DNA of 64,000 nt. It comes from Lysobacter sp. Lineage in GTDB: Bacteria > Pseudomonadota > Gammaproteobacteria > Xanthomonadales > Xanthomonadaceae. Under the pieces are notes generated by a model. It was not told the DNA's origin. It searched no databases and saw nothing but the letters and a program-made list of their open reading frames with translations. How positions within the stretch are numbered: the stretch's first letter is position 1; each line of letters begins with the position of its first letter. The translations under genes and the position numbers were made by a program. Of the stretch, positions 7,891-16,600 are shown piece after piece. Where the stretch lies: the NCBI GenBank assembly GCA_008015835.1, contig SSGH01000013.1, positions 186,001 through 250,000 of the forward strand. Direction: 5' to 3'.

Positions 7891-8652
7891 CTAGATCTCG
7901 TCGATGCACAGCAGGCGCTTGGCCGCGATCGCCGACTCCTGCGGATAACCGAAGGCGTTGTTGACGTAGCGCACGCCGCCGATGCGGACCGAACGGTTGA
8001 TGTGGCTGTGGCCGTACACATGAATCTCCGGCGCGAACCGTCGCAACTGCTCCTCGATCCGCACCGAACCGAGGACCGGGTCGAGCGCCCGGTGTTTGCG
8101 CGGCACGTACAGCGGCACCAGATCGATTCGCGGCAAGAAATGCGAGAAGGTGATCGTCCGTCGCGGTTCGCCGCCGGGCGGGTCGACGTTCATTCGCGCG
8201 AACATCCCCGCGATCTCGGCCGGCCCGTCGTTGCCCGGCCAACGGCACGCGCGGAAATCGGCCCACATCTGCAGCAGCTCATCGGTCGGTTCGCCGAAGG
8301 AGTAGTCGTACCAGCCCAACAAGGGCACGATCGCCGTGCGTTCGCGAACGTAAGGCGCCATCGAGGCGCCGCAGTCGCGGGCGATGTCGGCCACCTCGCG
8401 GAACTTATGCAGGGAGTGCTTCTCGGGCGACTCGCCCAGCACCCAGAGATCGTGATTGCCCGGCACGAACAGGACTTGGGCGAAACGGTGCGCGAACGCG
8501 CCGATGCACTCGGCCAGCAATCGCGGGCGATGGGTGACGTCCCCGGCGAGGATCAACAAGTCATCGCGATAGTCGGCGCTGGACAGGCCATGCACCCAGC
8601 GCATGTTGACGTCGTAGTCGACATGAATGTCCGAAATCGCAAAAACGCGCAT
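7891..8652 (-). CDS. Calcineurin-like metallophosphoesterase, PptH-like candidate
   Basis: 253 residues with all metallophosphoesterase motifs: SDIH (Asp8, His10), GDVTH (Asp38), GNHD (Asn66, His67, Asp68), an FSHF segment and the C-terminal YGHSH. Immediately followed, 10 nt later, by the Sfp-type transferase. In Mycobacterium tuberculosis the metallophosphoesterase PptH (Rv2795c) is co-transcribed with the transferase PptT (Rv2794c) and removes phosphopantetheine from carrier proteins. The same gene pairing and the same beginning (a short beta-strand into SDIH, GD, GNH-LW) make a phosphopantetheinyl hydrolase the best guess here. A general phosphodiesterase is the alternative. Confidence 0.85.
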   Translation of the reverse strand: MRVFAISDIHVDYDVNMRWVHGLSSADYRDDLLILAGDVTHRPRLLAECIGAFAHRFAQVLFVPGNHDLWVLGESPEKHSLHKFREVADIARDCGASMAPYVRERTAIVPLLGWYDYSFGEPTDELLQMWADFRACRWPGNDGPAEIAGMFARMNVDPPGGEPRRTITFSHFLPRIDLVPLYVPRKHRALDPVLGSVRIEEQLRRFAPEIHVYGHSHINRSVRIGGVRYVNNAFGYPQESAIAAKRLLCIDEI

Positions 8653-8735
8653 CGCTGTCCTGGTTCGTACGTCGGTAGCGTCCTATGGAGGGATTGTCCA
8701 TCGCGGCATCGAGGCGGTCAACGCAGGAGACGGTC

Positions 8736-8767
8736 GACGCTCGGCCTTGGTCCGGCGGTCGAGCGTC
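8736..8767 (-). terminator. Hairpin downstream of the injection-system operon
   Basis: Perfect 8-bp stem GACGCTCG (8736-8743) / CGAGCGTC (8760-8767) with a 16-nt loop, in the 164-nt gap after the last cargo gene and before the metallophosphoesterase gene. No U-tract follows, so if it stops transcription it needs Rho or only stabilises the 3' end of the long transcript. Confidence 0.35.
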
Positions 8768-8816
8768 CGCTTCGCGGCGGGGTGACGCGACGCGGGCCTT
8801 GCCTAGTAGGTCTTGC

Positions 8817-11800
8817 CTAGCGGGTTTTCTTGCGCGCTTCGATTTGGGCGGCGGTCTGCGCCGTGCCGTCGTTCAATTCCATCACGAACCCGAGCGCTTC
8901 GATCGCGCGCGCGGCCGGGACGGTGAAATCGCCGGCGCGGATTCGCATCGAAGCGGGATTGACGGCTTTGCCGCTCCAGGCGCTCGCGAGCCCGACCGCC
9001 ACCTTGTTCAACTGGTAGATTTTCACCATTTGCATGAACTTGCGGACGTTGGCCTTGGACTTGTTCGCCTCGGCCGTCTGCCAATCGATGTCGCTGCCGT
9101 AGGCGCTGTTTTGCGGATCCAGCGCCGCGAATTCCTGCGGCAGACCCAATTCCTTGGTGGTCAGTTCCATCGCGATCAGATTGCCGGCGGCGTCGCTCAG
9201 CAGCAGATCGATATGCACCTCGTTCTGATCGGTCGCGTTGAGCACTTTGCCGCCGCCGGGCAGCGGCACGTCGCGCAGATCCACGTTCGGCAGCGGCGCT
9301 TTCGGGCCGGCGTTCTGGTCGATGCCTTCGATGGTGTAGCCCCGCAGCAGCGTCGTCGCGATCTGCCGAACTTCGTTGGCGTCGCCGACGATATTCTCCC
9401 ACTTGCCGTGTTCGAGATTCATGCCTTGCTGGAGCAAGGACACGTGGGTGCGCAGTTTATCGACCAGGGCGACGAAGCGGAAACGCTGGCCGGCGTCGGC
9501 GAACTTTCCGGCGCCGGTCTGCGCTTCGAGCTCTTTCACGAAGGCCTCGCCGTCGGTGCCGTTCAGCGGACTGAGACCGGGGCGGAGGTCGGCGGAAATC
9601 TCGGCCAGCAATTCGGTGACGTTGGTCGGCATCGTCACCCGCGGATCGACCAGACCGCTCGCCGCGCGCAGGGATTCCAGACGTTTCGTCGTGGCGATCG
9701 CCATCAACCAGGCCTTCCAACCGCCGGGCATCTTTTCGACCTGACGCAACAAGCCGCGCGAGGACCGCAGATCCATCTCGGTCGGCAGCTCGACCCCGGA
9801 GGCCTGAAGCTCGCGCGCGGCGGAAATCAACAGCAGGCTGTTCTTCGGCAAGAGATCGTCGGCGATCACGTACGGCGCGATGCTCTTCACCTTCTTGCTG
9901 TTGGAGATGTCGTAGTAGTCGGAGAACAGTTTCGGCAATTTCGCCGGATCGACGCTCAAGAACAGGCGGTGGATCGCGCTGTTGGGAATCGCGTTTTCGA
10001 ACTTCGCCGCTTCGATCACGCCGAACACGGCGTTGGTGGACCAGCCCGGCTGGAGGGTGCCGGAGTATTGCGCGAACATCGACAGCGTTCGGATCGCATC
10101 CCTTTCCTCCGCGCATTGCGCTTTGACTTTCGCTTCCAGCTCGGGATGCACCCGAGCGAGCGCATCCCGAATCGGCTGCAGCGTCGGTCCGCTCAAACCG
10201 GTCGCGCGCTCCAATTGGCCGAGGCTCTCGCTGCCCGGGCCGGGTTTACCTTCCGGCAACAGTCTCGGCGAGGCGATCGGTGTGCCGGTGAGCAAGAACC
10301 GCGTCCGACCGGTGGGATCGACGACGCGCCGCAGTCCACTGTTGCCTTCGACGGTGAAGCCCTTCTCGGTATAGCGCGTCAGCATCGCATCGATGTTGGC
10401 GCTGGGTTTGCTCGGGTCGTAGTAATACGTGTCGGTATCGCCCACGCGCGTCAGTTCGATCACGGAATCCGGCGCCGGCAACGCTTTGATCGTCGGTTCC
10501 ACCGCGCCGGTGCCCGCCAGCGGGAACGTCGCGCCGGTCGCATCCGCCATCGCGCCGCCGGCCATTTTTTCGATCGCCGCCAATTCGGTCGCATTGATCG
10601 CACCGCCCTCTTTCAAGACCTTGGCGATCGCCTTGGTCTCTTCCAGCAAGCGGATGCGCTCGGCTTTGAGCGCCTCGAATTCCGCCACCGTCAGATTGCC
10701 GCTGTCGACCTTCTCGCGCAGCGTGCGGTACAAAGCCTCGTTGCCGGTTTTCAAACTCTGCAGGCGGGCGCGCGCGGCGGTTTCCAAGGCGGGCGTCGCG
10801 ATCAGCGTATTGAAGCCGTGCTGCACGCCTGCGATCAGCAGATAGGTCGCGGCGGTTTGCGCGAGGAAGAACGCGGTGTCTTCCGGCCACTGTCCGGTCT
10901 CGATTCGGGTGAGCGTCGCCGACACCGCGGAGACGCCCGCGAAGCCGACCAAATGCCCCATCGCGAGTTGGCGCAGACGGCTGCCCTTGGCCAGCGGCTC
11001 GGCGAATTTGCCGACGAGCTTCATCGCGCCCATGAAGGCGAGATTGGTCGCCGCGGATTTGATCGCGCCGGCGGCGGTGATGTCCTTGCCGAACACGAGG
11101 CTGCGCATGGTCAGTTCGCTGGCGGTGAACACTCCCGCTTCGAACAATAGCGACGCCGAAGAGATCGCGCGCGCGGTGCGCGCCAGCGCGATCGTTTCCG
11201 AGACCGCGGCGACGCGCACCGCGAGCGCCGCGCCGGAAGTCGCCAAGGCCGCGACCAGCGTGATCGCCAGATTGATCAGCAGATCGAGCTTCGCGCGATC
11301 CTTGATCTCGTTGACCACTTCCTTCAGCGCGCTCTCGTACTCGCCGGTCTTGGCGATGAATTTCTCGAATTCGGCGGAATCCCAGAAGCCGCGCAGCTCG
11401 ACGCGCATGTCGGTCAATCGTTTCGACAGTTTGCGTTGGAACGCGGACGAGCCGACATCGGCTTTCAGCATCATGGACTCGACGCTGAGGCTGCTGGCGT
11501 AGACCAAGAACAGCGCGGACTGCAGGCCGAACAGACTGGTGTCCTGCGCGAGGCGCGAGACCATCCGCAGATCGGTCGGGATATAGTCGTCCGACGGCGC
11601 CAACCTGACGGTGACCCCGCCCATAGTCGTCGAGAACCCGGTCGCCATGCGGTCCGCGATACTTTCGCGTTCGGCGGCGAGCGTGCGCTTCATGTCGAAA
11701 TAGAATTGGTTAGCCAATCCAGAAGCGTTCGAATACGCCTCGACGCCGTCGTTCCAGATGCGCGAATACTCCTTGAAGCGCTCGCGCGTGGTTTTGAACT

Positions 11801-13643
11801 TGCGGACCGCCAAGACCTGATCGAATTCCTCGAACTTGCGGTCGACCATGTCCAGTCGGGCTTGGTAGCTCGCGGCCAATCCGAAGCTGCCGCCGCCGAA
11901 GGTCGTGCCGGTGATCGAGAGCCATTCGACGATGTACTCGTGCCGCAGATCGAACAGCGCCAAACGCTCGTCGCTGACGCTCGCCGCTTCGCTGCCGAGA
12001 AATTGATCGAGCGCTTCGGCGTTTTGGTGCAGCGCTTCGATCCGAGCTTGGATTTTGGCGCCGGCGTCCGCGGCGATGGTGTACGCCTTGGCCATGTCCT
12101 GCAGCCAGTCGGTCGTCGCCTGCGTGGACTTCGACAGCAGCGCGTGTTCGGTTTCTTCCCTGTTCTCCGCGGTGAAAATGCGGATCGGGTCGCCCGATGC
12201 GCTGGGGCGGGTCAAATCGCCCCTGGCGTTCAAGCCGCCGATGATGCCGTTCAACAGCCCGACATCGGTGTCCTCGAACGGATCGGCGATCGGGCCGAGC
12301 CTGACCGTGCGCTCCATGACCACCGCTTCCTGACGCATGGCGGCGAGCGCCGAGAAAATGCGCGGGGTGGCGGAGGCGCGCCCGAGCGCGCCGAAGGACT
12401 CCCAGCCGTTCTCGCGGGCCATGCTGCGCAGCGCGGCGTAATTGGCCTGATGCTTCTTCGCGTCCGGCGTGCCCTCGCGCTCCAGCAAATCGGCGACGAT
12501 CCGGGCCGCGAGATTCGCCTGCAGCGGGTCTTGGCCGTTGATTTTCCGTTTCAGATACGCGATGCACCACGTGCCTTTGCCGTCCTCCAGCCAGCGCTGG
12601 AACGCGCCTTGCACCGCCTCGCTTCCGATCTCGTCCTTGCTGTGATCGGCGAAATAGAAGCGGCCGTAGAGCAGGAAGTCGTAAACTCGATACGCATCCT
12701 TCGACAACCAGTCTTTCAATGCGCCGACGGCGTAGTAATGGTCGCTGAAATTCTTGACCGGCTCGCCTTTGAGCACGTCGATCAAACGCTGGGTCGCATC
12801 GCCGTTGACCGGTCCGGGCTTCATCGCCAAACCGACCAGAAACACGATCATGCCTTGACGCTGCGCACCGTCGGGCAAGGTCTCCAGCATTTTGGTCACG
12901 GTATCGAACAGCAGCTTGTCGTCCTCGCTCTGAAGGCCGATCTCGTTTTTGCCGTCATCGTAGAGCGTTTCTCGGCCGCCGTAGGCGGAGACGCGCGGTT
13001 GGCCGCCGCGTTCGACCGACGCCGCCGCGCGCGCCGCTTGCCGCTCGGCCATCGCGGCATTCGGCATCGCCGGCAGCGCATCGCCGACGTTGCCGCCGCG
13101 ACGCTGCGCGATATGCGCGAACTCGTGCGCAAGGGTGAGCCGCCCTGCCCGGCTGCTCGCGTCGTAGACGCCGTGCGCGAAGCCGATTTCGTCGCCCTGC
13201 GTGTACGCGCGCGCGCCGGCCGTGCGCGCTTGCCGCGCGGCGGCATCGTCGGTGCGCAGACGCACGTTCGAGAAATCCTGCCCGTAGCGATGCCCCATGG
13301 TGCGTTTGATCTCGGCGGCGCCGGCCGGTTCGCCATCGTTCGGCGCGCTCGGCGCGCTCGGCGGCGTCGGCGCGGCGCCGGTCGCGCCGCCTGCGACGCT
13401 TTTCTCGGGCGCGATCGCGCCCGCCGGCAACAGCGGCTGCAGCAACATCTGCATGCCTTGGTTGCCGATGCGCGACATCAGCGGCGCGGGCGAAGCGCAA
13501 TCGGCGTCGGCATGCGTCGTCTCGCGACCGCTGCGGCTCGAATGTTGTCCGGAGTGCTCGCGCGCGCGATCGTTCGAATGATCGCTCGAACGATGACTCG
13601 AATGGCGCTCGCCGTTCCGCGCGTTGGGCTTCGAGTCGCTCAT
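8817..13643 (-). CDS. eCIS cargo 3: DUF4157 protein with C-terminal PD-(D/E)xK-like nuclease domain
   Basis: 1608 residues from ATG 13643, which follows a GGAG-type site; an in-frame ATG 27 nt earlier at 13670 is less well placed. A Ser/His/Asp-rich start is followed by SRIGNQGMQMLLQPLLPA (about 57-74) and a DUF4157 (eCIS core) domain with HEFAH (173-177). A long helical middle includes hydrophobic stretches. The C-terminus resembles restriction-endonuclease folds: a helix with Glu1424 (GDANEVRQIATTLL), then Asp1479 in EVHIDLLLSD and Glu1493/Lys1497 in IAMELTTK. The usual E-x-K is E-LTT-K here, so the active site is unusual. DUF4157 proteins are known eCIS-associated cargo; that this one is loaded and cuts nucleic acid is inferred. 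It is the last gene of the operon and has no obvious immunity gene after it. Confidence 0.82.
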   Translation of the reverse strand: MSDSKPNARNGERHSSHRSSDHSNDRAREHSGQHSSRSGRETTHADADCASPAPLMSRIGNQGMQMLLQPLLPAGAIAPEKSVAGGATGAAPTPPSAPSAPNDGEPAGAAEIKRTMGHRYGQDFSNVRLRTDDAAARQARTAGARAYTQGDEIGFAHGVYDASSRAGRLTLAHEFAHIAQRRGGNVGDALPAMPNAAMAERQAARAAASVERGGQPRVSAYGGRETLYDDGKNEIGLQSEDDKLLFDTVTKMLETLPDGAQRQGMIVFLVGLAMKPGPVNGDATQRLIDVLKGEPVKNFSDHYYAVGALKDWLSKDAYRVYDFLLYGRFYFADHSKDEIGSEAVQGAFQRWLEDGKGTWCIAYLKRKINGQDPLQANLAARIVADLLEREGTPDAKKHQANYAALRSMARENGWESFGALGRASATPRIFSALAAMRQEAVVMERTVRLGPIADPFEDTDVGLLNGIIGGLNARGDLTRPSASGDPIRIFTAENREETEHALLSKSTQATTDWLQDMAKAYTIAADAGAKIQARIEALHQNAEALDQFLGSEAASVSDERLALFDLRHEYIVEWLSITGTTFGGGSFGLAASYQARLDMVDRKFEEFDQVLAVRKFKTTRERFKEYSRIWNDGVEAYSNASGLANQFYFDMKRTLAAERESIADRMATGFSTTMGGVTVRLAPSDDYIPTDLRMVSRLAQDTSLFGLQSALFLVYASSLSVESMMLKADVGSSAFQRKLSKRLTDMRVELRGFWDSAEFEKFIAKTGEYESALKEVVNEIKDRAKLDLLINLAITLVAALATSGAALAVRVAAVSETIALARTARAISSASLLFEAGVFTASELTMRSLVFGKDITAAGAIKSAATNLAFMGAMKLVGKFAEPLAKGSRLRQLAMGHLVGFAGVSAVSATLTRIETGQWPEDTAFFLAQTAATYLLIAGVQHGFNTLIATPALETAARARLQSLKTGNEALYRTLREKVDSGNLTVAEFEALKAERIRLLEETKAIAKVLKEGGAINATELAAIEKMAGGAMADATGATFPLAGTGAVEPTIKALPAPDSVIELTRVGDTDTYYYDPSKPSANIDAMLTRYTEKGFTVEGNSGLRRVVDPTGRTRFLLTGTPIASPRLLPEGKPGPGSESLGQLERATGLSGPTLQPIRDALARVHPELEAKVKAQCAEERDAIRTLSMFAQYSGTLQPGWSTNAVFGVIEAAKFENAIPNSAIHRLFLSVDPAKLPKLFSDYYDISNSKKVKSIAPYVIADDLLPKNSLLLISAARELQASGVELPTEMDLRSSRGLLRQVEKMPGGWKAWLMAIATTKRLESLRAASGLVDPRVTMPTNVTELLAEISADLRPGLSPLNGTDGEAFVKELEAQTGAGKFADAGQRFRFVALVDKLRTHVSLLQQGMNLEHGKWENIVGDANEVRQIATTLLRGYTIEGIDQNAGPKAPLPNVDLRDVPLPGGGKVLNATDQNEVHIDLLLSDAAGNLIAMELTTKELGLPQEFAALDPQNSAYGSDIDWQTAEANKSKANVRKFMQMVKIYQLNKVAVGLASAWSGKAVNPASMRIRAGDFTVPAARAIEALGFVMELNDGTAQTAAQIEARKKTR

Positions 13644-13676
13644 CGCCTCAGGCGCTCCATGCGCATGCATCCACCG

Positions 13677-16600
13677 TCATATCGCGACACCGCCCAGCAG
13701 CACGAAGCCGCGCTGCGCCGCGGGCGCGGTCGCGGGCGCCTCGGTGGTCACGCGAATGATCAAGCCGGGATAACGCTCGCTGAGCTGCCGCAGAACCCCC
13801 GACTCCACCGTTCCCGAGGTGGACCAGAAACGCGCCGAAATCCCGCCGCGGCAGGCGTGGCAGACGTAGGTGTTGGAAATATGGATCGCCAAGGTGCGGC
13901 CTTCGAGCTGCGCCTCGGTCAGGCCGAGTTCTCGCACGCGCGCGATGAATCGGTTCGCGAGATCTTCTTCGGCGTGTTGACGGAACTGCGCGCTCGGCGA
14001 AGGCGATTCCACCGGTCCGAGTTCGGGTTCGGGCAAACCGGGCTCCGGGTCGCGGCCGCCGCCCGGCGCGCGACCGGGCCGATCGCCGCGCATCGCATCG
14101 CGTCGCACCGCGGGCGAGCCGCCTTCGAACAATTCCGCCTCCATGCCGGGAACGTCCGTGCGCGCCACCGCAACGGTGTCGCGATCCGGATGCAGGTTCG
14201 GATAGCGCGCGCGCATCGCGGCGATATCGTCCGGCCCCACCTCCACGCGCGCGCCGCCGCTCGCGGGGCGCGAGGGCGCGACCGGCGTATCGAGCGGCCG
14301 CTGCGTCACCGGTCCCGGCGGTGGCTCGTCGACGACGCGCCCGCCGGCCGGTTCGCGCGGGCCGATCGGCAGTGGCTGCGTCGGGGTTTCGGGGTCGCCG
14401 CCGCGCGTGCGGGGCAGCGCCGATTCGGCGGCATCTTCGCGCACGTCCACGCCGCGCTCCAGGTCGCGCAGGATGGCGTCGGCTTCCTCCGGCGTGCGGC
14501 CTTCGAGGCGTTGGCGAATCGCGGCCGCGGCTTCGTCCGGGCTGGCCGACATGCCGTGGCGTTCCATCCGATCGAGCAAGCGCTGAATGCGCGCTTCGTA
14601 GTCGGCCACGGACACGGTGGCGCCCGGGGCGACGGCGGCCGGCACGCGCTGACGCATCTGTTCTTCCCAGGCGTCGAACATCGCCATCGCCTCGTCGTCG
14701 GTCTTGCCGACGAGACTCGACCGCATGTCCGCGGTGATGCGCGCCATTTCGTCGTCGGTGTAGTACAGGCCGTAGTCTTCCACCAATTCGCGAATCGACG
14801 CGTCGTGCGCGGTCGTCGTGGGGCGAGGCCGCGGCGCCGTCGGATGCGCGCCGGGCACGCGCCGATCCAACCACGCCAAGGCTTCGGGGTCGCTGTCGGC
14901 CACCGCTTCGACGAAATGCGAGAACTGATCGGCGCGGCCGACCTCCGGCAATTCGCCTTCGACGCGGCCGAGCGCGGCGATCAATCCGTCGAGATCGGCC
15001 GCTTCGTGCTCGGCGTACGCCATCAAGCTGTCGATGGCGCGATACCCGTAGCGCTCCACCGCCTGCATGCGGGTCGTGCTCGCCGCGAGTAATTCCAGAT
15101 TGGACAGACCGCGCGCGCCCGAAAGCGCGGCGTCGTCGTCCATCATGCCGATCACGCGCGCGAAGCGCTCGCCCTCGCCTTCCGGAATCAGGCCGACGAT
15201 GCGCGCAAGTTCGTCGCCGCTGTGGCCGCCGCGCGAAAGGCGCGCGAACAGGCGCGCGACTTCGTCGGAGAACCCGCCCATCTTCGCGGCGAGGCGATGC
15301 AGCGTCTCCGCGCGCTGCAGCGAGTTCGTCGCGATCTCCGCCAACTCCGGATGCGCGGCGCGCAGCGCGTCGAGCGTCAGCCCCTCGCCCAGTTCGACGC
15401 CTTCGAGCGCGCGGCCCAACCGCGCCGCTTCGTCGTCGGGCAGATGCGATAGCGCCACCAGCACTTCTTCTTCGGTGCGCAGCAGCCGGCTGGAACGGCC
15501 GAGAATGCCGGCCAACCGCGTGAGCCCGCCGACCGCGCGTTCGCCTTCCGCGGCGCGGCCGGCCAGGCCGAGAATGCGCAGGAAGCGCGCGATCGCCCCG
15601 ACCCGCGCGCTGACTTCCATCGCGCCCATCGCGGCGCGAATTTCGCCGATGCCGACGAACATCGACGCCACTTCCCAAATCAAGGCCCATTTGATTCGGC
15701 GCAGCACTTCTTCGCCGACGCCCAGCACCACCACGCCTTTGAACCCGTTGAGCAATTGCCGGCCGATGTTCTCGACGATCTGCTGGCGCATCACCATCGC
15801 CGGCACGTAGCCGTACTCGGCGAGTTTGAACACCAGAACCATCTTGGTGAGCTGCGCGAGCCCCTCGACGACGCGGTCGGGACGCGTGATCAGCATGACG
15901 ATCGCGTCCCACATGCCTTCGAGGAAACGAATGAAGCTATTCGCCGCTTCTTCGATCTGGGCGATGACGTCGACATCGAACTCGGGGCCGTTCGGCCCGA
16001 TGCTCAGCCCGGGGATCGGCGTGCCGATGCTCAAAAGGCCGGCGTCGGCCATGAATTGATAGAGATTGCCGAGCGTGAGCGCATCGCCGCCGAAACGCTG
16101 GCCGACGGTGGTGAGCAGCGACCACAGCTCCATGTCCAAGTCGTCGATCAACGACTCCCACAGATCGGCTTCGCGCAATCGCGCGATGATCGCCTGCAGC
16201 TCGGTCAAGCTCGGCACGCTGCGCATGATCTCCACGACCGCGCGTTCCTGGGCCTGATAGGTCCAGGCGCGCAGCAGCACTTCCAGATACGCCGTGCGTT
16301 GCTCGCCGGTCAGCGTGGCGAAGGCGGTGGCGTCGAGCTGCGCGAGCCGCCGCGCGATCTCCTCGCGGTTCTCCTCCTCGTCGGCCATCAGCGCGTCGAT
16401 CGTCGAGAAGACTTCGCGGCGCACGTGCTCGCGATCCAGCGTGGCGACGCCCGGCGAGCGCGCTTGCTGCAGGGCGAGCGCGCGATCGAAGCCCGCTTTG
16501 CGCTCGGGCGTGGGCCACAGCCCGACGCCGTTGCCGACGTGGATCACCATGATGTCGTAGTGGTTCGGTAACGCCACCAGCGGCACCGACAGCGGCACCG

